The notes beneath the pieces were generated by a model. It saw nothing but the letters and a program-made list of their open reading frames with translations. It was not told where the DNA came from and did no database searches. Shown in pieces: positions 7,434-16,949 of a stretch of 60,966 nt of DNA; positions within the stretch are counted from its first letter, which is position 1, and each line of letters opens with the position of its first letter. A program made the position numbers and the translations under genes. This stretch comes from an uncultured Paraprevotella sp. (GTDB taxonomy: Bacteria > Bacteroidota > Bacteroidia > Bacteroidales > Bacteroidaceae): contig CALULQ010000022.1 of NCBI GenBank assembly GCA_944321525.1, positions 1-60,966 on the forward strand. The letters are read 5' to 3'.

Positions 7434-10400
7434 TCAATCCTTGTCCACACGGATTTCCACGACGGCGTCGCCGAGGTCCAGGGTTTCTCCGCCTTCCACG
7501 TGGTCGGCCAGCGTCAGGGCATTGGCCAACACCTGCCCGCAGATGTAGTCGCGGAACTCGGCCACGGCCTTGTCCGTCGGCTCCGCATGCGAAAGCTCTA
7601 TTTTGATCCGGTCGGTGATTTCGAATCCTTTTTCCTTGCGCAGGTTCTGGATGCGCTTCACCAATTCGCGCGCCGTGCCTTCGGTGCGCAGGGCATCGGT
7701 CACGGTGATGTCCAACGCCACGGTCAGGCTGCCTTCGTTGGCCACAGTCCAGCCCGGCATGTCTTCGCTGAAAATCTCCACATCGGCGGCTTCAATGGCT
7801 ACCGTCTCGCCCGTGGAGAGCGCCACGGACAGGGTGCCATTGCTCTCCAGTTCGGCGATTTGCGCCTGGCTCAGGCCATCGACGGCCGCAGCCACGCCCT
7901 TCATCAGCTTGCCGAACTTCTTGCCCATGGTGCGGAAGTTGCACTTCACTTTCTTTTCGAGCAAGCCTTCGCCCTCCACGAACTTCAGTTCCTTGACGTT
8001 CACTTCGTCCAATATCAGCTGTTTCACGGCCTCTATGCCCTGCTGCCGATTTGCGTCGCCGCTGGGAATGGCGATGCACTGCAGGGGCTGGCGCACGATG
8101 ATTTTCTCTTTCTTGCGCAGGGAGAGCACCATGGACGTAATCTGCTGGGCCAGTTCCATGCGATACTCCAGGTCCTTGTCGACCTTGGAGTCGTCGCACA
8201 CGGGGAACGAAGCCAAATGCACGCTGCCGGCCTCCGCCCGTCCTGTGGCTGCCGTGAGGTCGGCATAAAGGCGGTCGGCATAGAACGGCGCGATGGGTGC
8301 CATCAGTTTGGCCACCGTCTCCAGACAGGTGTACAAGGTCTGGTAGGCGGAGAGCTTGTCCGTGCTCATCGCACTGCCCCAGAAACGCTTGCGGTTGAGA
8401 CGGACGAACCAGTTGCTCACGTTGTCTATCACGAACGTCTGTATCAGCCGGCCGGCCTTGGTCGGCTCATAGTCCTCATAGCAAGCGTCCACTTCCTTTA
8501 CCAACGTGTTGAGCTCGGACAATATCCAACGGTCGATTTCCGGGCGCTCACTCATCGGAACGTCGGCCTCGGCATAGTGCCAGTCGTCGACGTTGGCATA
8601 CATGGTCAGGAAGGAATAGGTCTGGAAAAGTTTGCCGAAGAAAGTGCGGCTCACTTCCTGCACGCCGGCCTCGTCGAACTTCAGGTTGTCCCACGGCGAG
8701 GAGTTGGTAATCATGTACCACCGCACGGCATCGGAACCATACTTCTCGATTGCGCCGAACGGGTCTACGGCGTTGCCGAGCCGCTTGGACATCTTGTTGC
8801 CGTTCTTGTCCAGCACCAGTCCGTTGGACACCACGGCCTTGTAGGCCACGCTGTCGAACACCATCGTGGCGATGGCATGCAAGGTGAAGAACCAGCCGCG
8901 TGTCTGGTCCACTCCTTCGGCGATGAAATCGGCCGGATACACCTGGTGGCTGTCCAGCTCGTCCTTGTGCTCGAAGGGATAATGGATTTGCGCATAGGGC
9001 ATGGCCCCCGAGTCGAACCACACGTCGATGAGGTCGGCCTCGCGCTTCATGGGCTTGCCCGTGGGGCTCACCAGCACAATGTCGTCCACGTAGGGACGAT
9101 GCAAATCTATCTTGTCGTAATTCTCCTGCCTATAGTCGCCGGGCACGAATCCTTTTTCTTTCAACGGGTTGGAAGCCATAACGCCTGCCGCCACGGCCTT
9201 CTCCGTCTCGGCATACAGTTCTTCCACCGAACCGACGCACAGCTCCTCGCCGTCCTCCGAGCGCCAGATGGGCAGCGGCGTGCCCCAATAGCGGCTGCGG
9301 CTCAGGTTCCAGTCGTTCAGGTTCTCGAGCCACTTGCCGAAGCGTCCGGTGCCTGTCGACACCGGCTTCCATTTGATGGTCTTGTTCAGCGCGATCATGC
9401 GGTCTTTGGCCGCCGTGCTGCGGATGAACCAGCTGTCGAGCGGATAGTAGAGGATGGGCTTGTCGGTGCGCCAGCAGTGCGGATAGTTGTGCACGTGCTT
9501 CTCTATCTTGAAGGCCATGCCGCGGCCTTTCAGTTCCATGCAGAGGGCCACGTCGAGCGTCTCGTCTTTTTCCGTCTTGTTCGGATCGTAGGCGTTCTTC
9601 ACGAACTGGCCCGCCCATTTCTGATACTCGTCCACGTTGACGCTGCGCTTCACGAAGTCCTCGTCCAATTCGTCCAGCACGTAGAACTTGCCCGTCAGGT
9701 CCACCATGGGGCGCAACTCGCCCTTGCGGTTCACCAGTTGCAAGGGCGGGATGCCGGCTTCCTTGGCCACGAATGCGTCATCGGCACCGAAGGTCGGCGC
9801 GATGTGCACGATGCCCGTACCATCTTCCGTGGTGACATAGTCGCCGGAAATCACACGGAAAGCCCCTTCGCCGGGATTCACCCAAGGGAAAAGCTGCTCG
9901 TAGTGCATGCCCACGAGGTCGGCGCCGGCATATTCGCCCACAATCTGGTAGGGAATCACCTTGTCGCCTGGCTTGTAGCCCTCCAACGGCAATCCCTCGC
10001 CCTGCGGGTTCAGGTAAGCTCCCAAACGGGCCTTGGCCATTACCACGGTGACCGGTTCGCCGTTATACATATTATAGGTACGCACGCACACGTATTCAAT
10101 CTTCGGGCCCACGCACAAGGCGGTATTCGAAGGCAGGGTCCACGGCGTGGTGGTCCATGCCACGAAATAAGGCGTGCCCCAGCCCGTCATTTCAGGACGC
10201 GGGTCGAGCATCTTGAACTGCGCCGTCACCGTGGTGTCCTTCACGTCGCGGTAGCAACCGGGCTGGTTCAGCTCGTGCGAACTGAGTCCCGTGCCGGCAG
10301 CCGGAGAATAAGGCTGGATGGTGTAGCCCTTGTAGAGCAACCCTTTGCCGTAGAGCTGCTTCAGCAGCCACCACAGGGTTTCGATATACTTGTTGTCGTA

Positions 10401-10856
10401 AGTGATGTAGGGGTGTTCCATGTCCACCCAATAGCCCATCTTGTGGCTCAGGTCGGTCCACTCCTGCGTGTATTTCATCACGTTGGTGCGGCACTTGCTG
10501 TTGTATTCCTCGATGGATATGGTCTTGCCGATGTCCTCTTTCGTGATGCCAAGTTCTTTCTCCACGCCCAGTTCCACGGGAAGTCCGTGAGTGTCCCATC
10601 CGGCCTTTCGGCGCACGAGGAATCCCTTCATGGTCTTGAACCGGCAGAACGTGTCCTTGATGGAGCGAGCCAGCACGTGGTGGATGCCCGGATGCCCGTT
10701 GGCCGAAGGCGGGCCTTCGAAAAAGATGAACGAAGGGCAGCCTTCGCGTTCGGTCATACTCTTATGGAAGACGTCAGCGTCGTCCCAGTTTTTCAACACC
10801 TCTTTGTTCACTTCCGAGAGGTTCAATTGCGTACGTTCTGCGAATTTGTTTGGCAT
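7434..10856 (-). CDS. ileS: Isoleucyl-tRNA synthetase
   Basis: A 1140-residue class I synthetase charging tRNA-Ile. The HIGH motif appears as HPGIHH (residues 55-60) in FEGPPSANGHPGIHH, with a large CP1 editing domain (TTTPWTLPSNTAL region), the catalytic-domain block YWGTPLPIW and the KMSKS loop as KMSKRLGNAVDP near residue 690. Length and the KMSKR form match the eukaryote-like IleS2 type rather than the roughly 940-residue E. coli type. IleS2 enzymes are often less sensitive to mupirocin, which is inference here. It is the first gene of the operon ileS, dksA-like, lspA, DUF4296, small unknown. Confidence 0.96.
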   Translation of the reverse strand: MPNKFAERTQLNLSEVNKEVLKNWDDADVFHKSMTEREGCPSFIFFEGPPSANGHPGIHHVLARSIKDTFCRFKTMKGFLVRRKAGWDTHGLPVELGVEKELGITKEDIGKTISIEEYNSKCRTNVMKYTQEWTDLSHKMGYWVDMEHPYITYDNKYIETLWWLLKQLYGKGLLYKGYTIQPYSPAAGTGLSSHELNQPGCYRDVKDTTVTAQFKMLDPRPEMTGWGTPYFVAWTTTPWTLPSNTALCVGPKIEYVCVRTYNMYNGEPVTVVMAKARLGAYLNPQGEGLPLEGYKPGDKVIPYQIVGEYAGADLVGMHYEQLFPWVNPGEGAFRVISGDYVTTEDGTGIVHIAPTFGADDAFVAKEAGIPPLQLVNRKGELRPMVDLTGKFYVLDELDEDFVKRSVNVDEYQKWAGQFVKNAYDPNKTEKDETLDVALCMELKGRGMAFKIEKHVHNYPHCWRTDKPILYYPLDSWFIRSTAAKDRMIALNKTIKWKPVSTGTGRFGKWLENLNDWNLSRSRYWGTPLPIWRSEDGEELCVGSVEELYAETEKAVAAGVMASNPLKEKGFVPGDYRQENYDKIDLHRPYVDDIVLVSPTGKPMKREADLIDVWFDSGAMPYAQIHYPFEHKDELDSHQVYPADFIAEGVDQTRGWFFTLHAIATMVFDSVAYKAVVSNGLVLDKNGNKMSKRLGNAVDPFGAIEKYGSDAVRWYMITNSSPWDNLKFDEAGVQEVSRTFFGKLFQTYSFLTMYANVDDWHYAEADVPMSERPEIDRWILSELNTLVKEVDACYEDYEPTKAGRLIQTFVIDNVSNWFVRLNRKRFWGSAMSTDKLSAYQTLYTCLETVAKLMAPIAPFYADRLYADLTAATGRAEAGSVHLASFPVCDDSKVDKDLEYRMELAQQITSMVLSLRKKEKIIVRQPLQCIAIPSGDANRQQGIEAVKQLILDEVNVKELKFVEGEGLLEKKVKCNFRTMGKKFGKLMKGVAAAVDGLSQAQIAELESNGTLSVALSTGETVAIEAADVEIFSEDMPGWTVANEGSLTVALDITVTDALRTEGTARELVKRIQNLRKEKGFEITDRIKIELSHAEPTDKAVAEFRDYICGQVLANALTLADHVEGGETLDLGDAVVEIRVDKD

Positions 10857-10894
10857 ATATCGTATTTTACTTGCGCGTTACTTTAAAATTTTGG

Positions 10895-10902
10895 CAAAAA
10901 TA
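10895..10902 (-). promoter_or_regulatory. -7 box of the ileS operon
   Basis: TATTTTTG on the minus strand fits TAnnTTTG, about 38 nt before ATG 10856. No convincing -33 TTTG is seen upstream. No T-box or other leader structure is evident in the short leader. Confidence 0.55.
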
Positions 10903-11674
10903 CTATTTCTTTTTCAGACTATAAAGTGTTTCTGCGAAAAAACACGGAATAAGCGGGCAAAGGGCCTACAAACAAGCGAGAAAGGCACACCGGGGCACCC
11001 ATGGCCGGACAAGACGGGCCAACGCGGCCTTCATGCCGGAAGACACTTTCACCGACGACGACCTTGCGCCCCATTCGCAGGCGAGAACCGCACACCCGGC
11101 CGGACCTGGAGGACCACCGACCGATGGATTGCCTGACAATACAGGACGCCTTCCCTGCCCTCGACGAAGGAAAGGCGGAATTCCAGTTTGACAGATGCCA
11201 TAAATCTTGATTTTTTTCGTATGAGGGTTACATCTCATTTGACGGGACTCGGGAGGAAGCTGGTTCACCTATCTTCTTTCGTCCGGCACACCACCTGCCG
11301 GAACCGGGCTTTTCCCGTCCGGTGAAAGTTTTCGCGGGAAGAAGAACCCTTATCCGGCGGCAAAGCCGGCAGTGGCGTGCGGAACGCGCCAGCGTACTCT
11401 GCGGAATGCCGAATTGTACTTTCCGCAGAGTACTCGAGTACTTTGCGGAAAGTACAAATCCGGACTCCGCAAGGCGTCCGCCCGCCTTCCGCAAGGAAAT
11501 GTCAGGAAATGTGGACGCTGCCGCCGCTCCCGGACGAAGGGGCATGACGCTGGAAAAGGATTCCCGGACGGAACGGCAAGCAACAGGCATGCCCATTCCG
11601 CCGGAACACGGCGACAAAGGGAAGAGAGGAAAGAAAAATTACAATTTCTCCAAAAAGCAAAAGAAACAAGAAGG
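10903..11674. other. Gene-free GC-rich region with repeat locus B
   Basis: Some 770 bases with no frame I can support as a gene on either strand: the open frames are short, low in hydrophobic residues and rich in Arg, Pro and Ser. It contains the three-arm palindrome at 11394-11455 and other short inverted repeats, for example CCGGCGG/CCGGC near 11353-11370 and CCGGAACCGGG near 11297. There are no tRNA, rRNA or transposase remnants that I recognise. Confidence 0.5.
11394..11455. repeat. Palindromic intergenic element, locus B (62-bp form)
   Basis: Three arms of about 18-20 nt at a 22-bp period. Arm 1 GTACTCTGCGGA (11394-11405) pairs exactly with TCCGCAGAGTAC (11422-11433), and the 40 bp at 11416-11455 form a near-perfect palindrome with one mismatched pair, centred on AGTACTCGAGTACT, so two hairpins compete. 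Outer ends CAGC on the left and AAATCCGG on the right show the element is inverted relative to locus A. Confidence 0.9.
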
Positions 11675-11717
11675 CAAAAAAATCCCCCGCACTTTTCTTC
11701 AACAAGCAGTGCGAGGG
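11675..11717 (-). terminator. Rho-independent terminator of the AAE transporter/CorC operon
   Basis: On the minus strand, 10 nt after the CorC stop, CCCTCGCACT (11717-11708) pairs with AGTGCGGGGG (11693-11684) with one G-T wobble, and a run of T residues follows. Confidence 0.8.
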
Positions 11718-11727
11718 TGTAGGCAGG

Positions 11728-13017
11728 TTATTCCTTTTCGTCTTTCTCCGGGCGCGTGACCAAAACCTTGTCGATGCGCGCCCCGTCCATGTCCACGATT
11801 TCGAACGTGAAGCCGTTCCATTCGAGCGTGTCGCCACTGCGCGGGATGCGTTGCAGGCGGTCGAGTATCAGCCCGGCCAGCGTGTGGTAGCCTCCGGACG
11901 CCTCGTAAAGGTCGCCGCAATCGAAATAGCACAGCATGTCGTAGAGCGAGCATTGGCCGTCCACCAGCCACCCGCCGTTGTTGGCCCTCTTGATGATTTC
12001 GGGCTCGTCTTCCTCGTTGTCCATGTTGCCCACCAGTCCTTCAAAGATGTCCTTGAGCGTGACCATACCCACGAAGTCGCCGAACTCGTCGCAAATCAGC
12101 GCACGGCTGATTTTCTTTACCTTCATCTGCTCCAGCACCTTATAGATGCTCATTCCCTCGTGGAAATATACGGGTTCGCGCGTAAGGTCGCCCACCTTGA
12201 AATTTTCGTCGCTCAGGCGCATCACCAAGTCCTTCAGCCAAATCATCCCCTTCACGTGGTCCAGGTCGCCTTCTGCCACGGGGTAAGATTCATACAGGTC
12301 TTCGTTGAGCACCTTCTTCACCTCCTCGGCCGTCATGGACGTGTCGAGCCACACCACGTCGTTCTTATGCGTCATGATGGAGCCTATTTTCAGGTCGCCC
12401 AACAGGAACACGCGCTGCATGATGTTCTGCTCCACGGGTTCCACGGCACCTTCTTCAGCCCCCTCCTTGATGATCGACTTGATTTCCTCTTCCGTCACCT
12501 TGCCGTCTTCTTCCCTGACGCCCAGCAGGTTGAAGATAACTTCCGTACTCTTGGAAAGCAACCAGACGAAAGGCGACGCAATGATGGCCAGCACATTCAT
12601 GGGGCGCGCCATGAGCTTGGCCACACTCTCCGCCACGCTCAGGCCGATGCGCTTGGGCACCAGCTCGCCGAATACAATCGTCAGGTAAGTGACCAGCACC
12701 ACAATGCCGCCCTGCGCCACCACAAAAGCGGTGGACTGCGCCAGGCCGAACGACTTCAATAGTTCGGTCAAATCGACCGCAATCTGGTTGCCGGAATAAA
12801 TACCGGTGAGGATACCTATCAAAGTGATTCCTATCTGCACGGTGGACAAGAACTTATCCGGATTCCCCGACAAGTCCAACGCCTTCTGCGCCGCCTTGCT
12901 GCCCTTCTTTGCATCGGTGGACAGGCGCGATTTCCGCGCGGAAATCATCGCCACCTCGGACATGGAAAACACGCCGTTCAACAAAATCAAACCGATAATA
13001 ATTAAAATCTCATTCAT
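11728..13017 (-). CDS. CorC/HlyC-family CNNM-CBS membrane protein
   Basis: A 429-residue protein of the hemolysin C/CorC family. The N-terminal CNNM (DUF21) membrane domain, residues about 1-190, has the typical start (GLILLNGVFSMSEVAMISARKSRL) and block (VTYLTIVFGELVPKRIGL). A pair of CBS domains follows (SIMTHKNDVVWLD; ALICDEFGDFVGMVTLKDI), then the CorC_HlyC transporter-associated domain (residues about 345-425). Bacterial relatives act in Mg2+/Co2+ efflux or homeostasis; the name hemolysin is historical. ATG 13017 begins the first helix. It lies 35 nt behind the AAE-type transporter gene and shares its promoter; a strong terminator follows. Confidence 0.93.
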   Translation of the reverse strand: MNEILIIIGLILLNGVFSMSEVAMISARKSRLSTDAKKGSKAAQKALDLSGNPDKFLSTVQIGITLIGILTGIYSGNQIAVDLTELLKSFGLAQSTAFVVAQGGIVVLVTYLTIVFGELVPKRIGLSVAESVAKLMARPMNVLAIIASPFVWLLSKSTEVIFNLLGVREEDGKVTEEEIKSIIKEGAEEGAVEPVEQNIMQRVFLLGDLKIGSIMTHKNDVVWLDTSMTAEEVKKVLNEDLYESYPVAEGDLDHVKGMIWLKDLVMRLSDENFKVGDLTREPVYFHEGMSIYKVLEQMKVKKISRALICDEFGDFVGMVTLKDIFEGLVGNMDNEEDEPEIIKRANNGGWLVDGQCSLYDMLCYFDCGDLYEASGGYHTLAGLILDRLQRIPRSGDTLEWNGFTFEIVDMDGARIDKVLVTRPEKDEKE

Positions 13018-13052
13018 TTCTCTCTTCTATGTTATCTAATGTTTTTCTTATT

Positions 13053-14657
13053 CTACACGGCCAACGCAATGACTTGGATGCACACAATGAGCAGCACCAT
13101 GGCTATGGGATAGACCGTGGCATAGGCCACGCCCGGGATGTTGCTGTCCACCATGGAGTCGGCAGCAGCCAGGCCCGGCGTGCTGGTCATGCCGCCCGTG
13201 ATGGTGCCCAACAAGTCCAACAAGGAAATCTTAAACACCCAGCGACCCACCAACACCGACACCAGCATGGGCACCAGAGTGATGGCAGCCCCCACGCCGA
13301 AAAGCAGCCAACCGCTGCTTTGGAAGGTGGCGACCAGCGTCTTGCCGGCCGAAGTGCCCACCTCGGCCAAGAACAACAGCAGGCCCAGCTGGCGCAGCAA
13401 ATGGTTGGACGCGCCGGACATGGACCACAGTATCGGGCCTGTCTTGCCCACCGCGCTTAATATCAGGGCCACGATGAGCACGCCGCCCGTAAGCCCCGGA
13501 GAAAACGACATACCGCCACCAAAGGATATGTTCAGCTTACCGAACAGCACGCCCAACACGATACCCATGGCTATGGGGAAGAAGTCCGTGTCGGACAAGA
13601 GCTTGGCATTGTTGCCCAACATGCAGGCCAAACCGCTCAGTCCGTCTTTCTCGCCCACCACGGTCAGCTTGTCGCCAAACTTCAGGGCCAAATCGGGCGA
13701 AGGCGCCAAGTCGATGCCGCTGCGCCGCACCCGTGTCACCGTACAACCAAAGTTCTGATGCAGGTTCAGGTCGCCCAGCTGTTTGTTGATCATTGCCTTG
13801 TTGGTCAGCAACAGCGATTGTATGTCCTGGCTTTCCACCAACGGCAACTCTCCTTCCCTGCGCTCGCCCAAGAGAACGGCCAACTGCGAAAGGGCGTCCT
13901 CGCTGCCGACGGCCTGCACGAAGTCGCCTTCATGGAGCTGGGTGTGCCCCATCGGTATCAGGATTTCCGCCCCCGACTTGACCCGCGAGACCACGGCTCC
14001 CGTCATGCGCCCCACGTTCAGTTGCGCCAACGAACGGCCGAACACTTGGGGATTCGTCACCACGAAGATGCAAGTCTGCAACTCCGGATATTTGCTCCGG
14101 CGCTCCGCCTCAAGCGTGCGCGCTTCTTGTTCCAGGTCCACCCGCAAAAGCTTCGGCAAGAGCTTGACAAAGAGAATCACGCCAATCACGCCGAACGGGT
14201 AAGCAATGCCGTAGGCTATGGAAGCCAAGGGCGAATCCGTACTGTCGATGGCCACGGCCAGGCCCGGCGTACTGGTCAGCGCCCCGGCAATCAACCCCAC
14301 CGTGCTGGCAGTGTCGATGCCGAAGGCATATTTCAGGCCAACGGCGGTCAGCGAGGCGGACGCGATAATCAGCGCCGTAATGACAATCAATGTCTTGCCC
14401 TTCGTCCGGAAAGAGTCGAAGAAGCCCGGTCCGGCCTGTATGCCGATGGTGAAGATGAACAACACCAGACCGAAATTGCCCAATTCCTTCGGGATGAAGA
14501 CCCCGAAATGACCGAAAAGCAAAGCAATGAAAATGACAGCCGACACATCCAAGGAAACGCCGCGCACCTTAATGCGCCCCAGCATGAATCCCAAGGCCAC
14601 GATAAGAAATAAAGCAAAGTAAGACGAATTCAATAGTTCTGTCCACATAAATTGCAT
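13053..14657 (-). CDS. AAE-family (YidE/YbjL-like) transporter with two TrkA-C domains
   Basis: A 534-residue inner-membrane transporter with an internal duplication: about five helices, two RCK/TrkA-C regulatory domains (residues about 195-370), then another set of helices. Each half carries the same signature, GALTSTPGLAVA in the first and GGMTSTPGLAAA in the second, the mark of the aspartate:alanine exchanger superfamily. The substrate is unknown; TrkA-C domains suggest control by a small ligand. A longer frame starts at 14678, but the -7 box at 14676-14683 lies on that position, so ATG 14657 (or 14648) is the real start. It is the first gene of a two-gene operon with the CorC-like gene. 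Confidence 0.9.
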   Translation of the reverse strand: MQFMWTELLNSSYFALFLIVALGFMLGRIKVRGVSLDVSAVIFIALLFGHFGVFIPKELGNFGLVLFIFTIGIQAGPGFFDSFRTKGKTLIVITALIIASASLTAVGLKYAFGIDTASTVGLIAGALTSTPGLAVAIDSTDSPLASIAYGIAYPFGVIGVILFVKLLPKLLRVDLEQEARTLEAERRSKYPELQTCIFVVTNPQVFGRSLAQLNVGRMTGAVVSRVKSGAEILIPMGHTQLHEGDFVQAVGSEDALSQLAVLLGERREGELPLVESQDIQSLLLTNKAMINKQLGDLNLHQNFGCTVTRVRRSGIDLAPSPDLALKFGDKLTVVGEKDGLSGLACMLGNNAKLLSDTDFFPIAMGIVLGVLFGKLNISFGGGMSFSPGLTGGVLIVALILSAVGKTGPILWSMSGASNHLLRQLGLLLFLAEVGTSAGKTLVATFQSSGWLLFGVGAAITLVPMLVSVLVGRWVFKISLLDLLGTITGGMTSTPGLAAADSMVDSNIPGVAYATVYPIAMVLLIVCIQVIALAV

Positions 14658-14675
14658 ATAAATGAATGTGCCCTG

Positions 14676-14708
14676 CAAAGATAGACATAAAAATGACAGC
14701 CCCCCAAA
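14676..14708 (-). promoter_or_regulatory. Promoter of the AAE transporter/CorC operon
   Basis: Minus strand TTTG (14705-14708), 21-nt spacer, TATCTTTG (14676-14683). Strong match to the Bacteroides consensus; it decides the start codon of the transporter gene. Confidence 0.7.
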
Positions 14709-14761
14709 AAATCAGTGAAAAACTTTTGGAGGACTGTCTGTAAAATGTAGTCACATGGAAA

Positions 14762-14778
14762 CCGCCCACTCGTGGCGG
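14762..14778 (-). terminator. Possible weak terminator after the small secreted protein
   Basis: Nine nt after the stop, the minus strand can fold CCGCCA/TGGCGG-like arms (CCGCCACGAGTGGGCGG) followed by only TTT. The stem is short and the T run poor, so this is tentative. Confidence 0.35.
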
Positions 14779-14786
14779 CCACATAT

Positions 14787-15245
14787 TTATTCGCTCATCG
14801 TCAGCGCGGAGCGGCCTTCACCGGCCTTCTCCATCTCGTCTACGCTCACCGTAACGAAGTCGGAAGACGTCTTGAACTTGGGCATCTCGGGCGCCACCAC
14901 CGTGATCACGATTTCATTGGGGGCATCCTCGTCGTTGAATACCAGATTGCTGCTGTTCACGCCATAGTAGTACACGTCTTTCTTGGCATCGTACTTGGCC
15001 TCGCCCGGCTTCAAAGAGTTACCGAAATTCATCCGAAGCACTCCGTCCTTCACGCTGCAACGCACAGACTTGGCCAGGATGGAATCCTTTGCAGCCACGC
15101 TGAAACCGTAGTTGTCACCTTGCACGAAACGTACACGGGCCGGAATGTTCACACGGGCCTCGCTGAACGACACTGTTGTCACCTCGCTTGCATTAGCGGC
15201 AGCCACCATCATGATGGCGCTTGCCATGGTCATTAACTTTCTCAT
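14787..15245 (-). CDS. Small secreted protein, possibly related to DUF2807/GIN-type beta proteins
   Basis: A 152-residue protein with a Sec signal peptide (MRKLMTMASAIMMVAAANAS) and no lipobox, so probably periplasmic or secreted. The mature chain is beta-rich with alternating hydrophobic residues (VTTVSFSEARVNIPARVRF; IVITVVAPEMPKFKT) and ends EGRSALTMSE. The SFSEARVNIPARVRFVQGD block resembles the start of the putative adhesin-like DUF2807 domain, which would suggest an envelope role, but the match is from memory and weak. It is a single-gene unit with its own promoter and a leader of about 55 nt. Confidence 0.75.
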   Translation of the reverse strand: MRKLMTMASAIMMVAAANASEVTTVSFSEARVNIPARVRFVQGDNYGFSVAAKDSILAKSVRCSVKDGVLRMNFGNSLKPGEAKYDAKKDVYYYGVNSSNLVFNDEDAPNEIVITVVAPEMPKFKTSSDFVTVSVDEMEKAGEGRSALTMSE

Positions 15246-15307
15246 AAATTCAATCTTTTTACCTAATTAATAATACTTGGCCTCTATGGCCTCTCCTAAA
15301 AACATTG

Positions 15308-15338
15308 CAAAGATACGGCTCTTTGCCCCGGAACGCAA
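15308..15338 (-). promoter_or_regulatory. Promoter of the small secreted protein gene
   Basis: Minus strand TTG (15336-15338, in CTTG), 20-nt spacer, TATCTTTG (15308-15315). Good match to the Bacteroides consensus. Confidence 0.7.
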
Positions 15339-15569
15339 GGGAATAGACCTCTTTTAACACCTCTTGAATGGGATTATTGACGTAAATCAAGAAAAAACGT
15401 CCATTCTCTCGTTTTTTGTTGCGGAAAGGTTACAATGTGTTAGCAAAAACCCGCAAAGGAGACTGGAAGGCTTCTCACAATGACAAAACCAGGCCGCCAT
15501 CGGCCCTGCATCCGGCAAATAAATGTGGAGTTTTTCGCCCTTTCTTGCGCGCCCTACCTTTTTTTTAAT
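15339..15569. other. Divergent intergenic spacer before serS
   Basis: About 230 bases between two divergent promoters. It is more AT-rich than its surroundings, with poly-A and poly-T tracts (15391-15420) and no open frame worth calling. No recognisable T-box, riboswitch or small RNA structure was found by eye. Confidence 0.5.
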
Positions 15570-15577
15570 TAATTTTG
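15570..15577 (+). promoter_or_regulatory. -7 box of serS
   Basis: TAATTTTG fits TAnnTTTG, 39 nt before ATG 15617. CTTG at 15544-15547 is a possible -33 element with a slightly long 22-nt spacer. Confidence 0.55.
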
Positions 15578-15616
15578 CAACTTGCAGAAGATACGAAACT
15601 CAAATATATAATAGGT

Positions 15617-16906
15617 ATGCTTACACTCAAACTCATTAACGAGAAGACCGAATGGGTCATCAAAGGACTGGAGAAGAAGCACTTCCCCAATGCCAAGGAA
15701 GCCATCGACAACGTGCTGGCCACGGACAAAAAGCGCCGCGAGGCACAAACGCAGCTGGACATCAACTTGTCGGAAAGCAAGAAACTGGCCGCGCAAATCG
15801 GCGCGTTGATGAAACAAGGAAAGAAAGAAGAGGCCGAGTCCATCAAAACGGAAGTGGCCCAACTGAAAGATAAGAACAAAGCCCTGCAGGAGGCCATGGA
15901 CCAGGCGCAGGAGGAACTCACCACGCTGCTCTGCACCATCCCGAACGTGCCTTATGACATCGTGCCCGAAGGCGCAGGCGCAGAAGACAACGTGGTGGTG
16001 AAAATGGGCGGCATGGAGACGGAATTGCCGAAAAATGCTCTTCCCCACTGGGAACTGGCCAAGAAGTACAACCTCATCGACTTCGACCTTGGCGTGAAAA
16101 TCACAGGCGCCGGCTTCCCCGTCTATCGCGGAAAAGGAGCACGGTTGCAGCGCGCGCTCATCAACTTCTTCCTCGACGAGGCGCGCAAGTCGGGTTACGA
16201 AGAAATCATGCCGCCCACAGTGGTAAACGCCGCTTCGGGCTATGGCACCGGACAATTGCCCGACAAAGAGGGACAGATGTACCACTGCAACTTGGACGAT
16301 TTCTACCTCATCCCCACGGCCGAAGTGCCCGTGACGAACATCTATCGCGACGTCATCCTCGACGAGAAGGACCTGCCCATCAAGAACTGCGCCTACACGG
16401 AATGCTTCCGTCGCGAAGCCGGCTCCTACGGCAAGGACGTGCGCGGACTGAACCGCCTGCACGAGTTCTCCAAGGTGGAACTGGTGCGCATTGACAAGCC
16501 CGAACACTCGGAACAGTCGCACCAGGAGATGCTGGCCCATGTAGAGGGACTGCTCCAGAAGTTGGAACTCCCCTACCGCATCCTGCGCCTCTGCGGCGGC
16601 GACATGAGCTTCACCTCGTCCATCTGCTACGACTTTGAGGTCTACTCCGAAGCCCAGCAACGCTGGCTGGAGGTCAGCTCAGTGTCCAACTTCGACACGT
16701 ACCAAGCCAACCGCCTGAAGTGCCGCTACCGCCGCGCCGAGGACAAGAAGACAGAACTTTGCCACACGCTCAACGGCTCCGCCCTGGCCCTGCCGCGCAT
16801 CGTGGCCGCCATCATGGAGAACAACCAGACGCCCGACGGCATCCGCGTACCGAAGTGCCTCGTGCCTTACTGCGGTTTCGACATGCTGGACGAGAAGCCT
16901 TTCTAA
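15617..16906 (+). CDS. serS: Seryl-tRNA synthetase
   Basis: A 429-residue class II synthetase that charges tRNA-Ser. The N-terminal long coiled-coil arm (residues about 1-110, Lys/Glu-rich) contacts the tRNA variable arm. Class II motifs follow: motif 1 region in KGARLQRALINFFLDEARKS, motif 2 in FRREAGSYGKDVRGLNRLHE with the fFkvE-like block FSKVELVRI, and motif 3 in HTLNGSALALPRIVAAIMEN. Length is normal. A longer frame begins with a TTG-type or upstream codon at 15575, but that overlaps the -7 box, so ATG 15617 is the start. The Nfn-like fusion gene follows after 43 nt with no promoter seen between, so they may be co-transcribed. Confidence 0.96.
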   Translation: MLTLKLINEKTEWVIKGLEKKHFPNAKEAIDNVLATDKKRREAQTQLDINLSESKKLAAQIGALMKQGKKEEAESIKTEVAQLKDKNKALQEAMDQAQEELTTLLCTIPNVPYDIVPEGAGAEDNVVVKMGGMETELPKNALPHWELAKKYNLIDFDLGVKITGAGFPVYRGKGARLQRALINFFLDEARKSGYEEIMPPTVVNAASGYGTGQLPDKEGQMYHCNLDDFYLIPTAEVPVTNIYRDVILDEKDLPIKNCAYTECFRREAGSYGKDVRGLNRLHEFSKVELVRIDKPEHSEQSHQEMLAHVEGLLQKLELPYRILRLCGGDMSFTSSICYDFEVYSEAQQRWLEVSSVSNFDTYQANRLKCRYRRAEDKKTELCHTLNGSALALPRIVAAIMENNQTPDGIRVPKCLVPYCGFDMLDEKPF

Positions 16907-16949
16907 GCATGCCTGCCTTTTTAAACTATCATCCAAAACGATTTGCCAA

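Noticed and set aside
7401..10886. A 1161-residue open frame on the plus strand opposite ileS
   Set aside because: It mirrors a clear IleS on the other strand. Its protein is rich in His, Gln, Val and Arg with no domain motif, the usual result of GC-rich antisense reading.
10966..11268. Short frames in the gap upstream of ileS
   Set aside because: Proteins are Arg/Pro/Ser-rich with no hydrophobic core or family pattern; no promoter in the right place.
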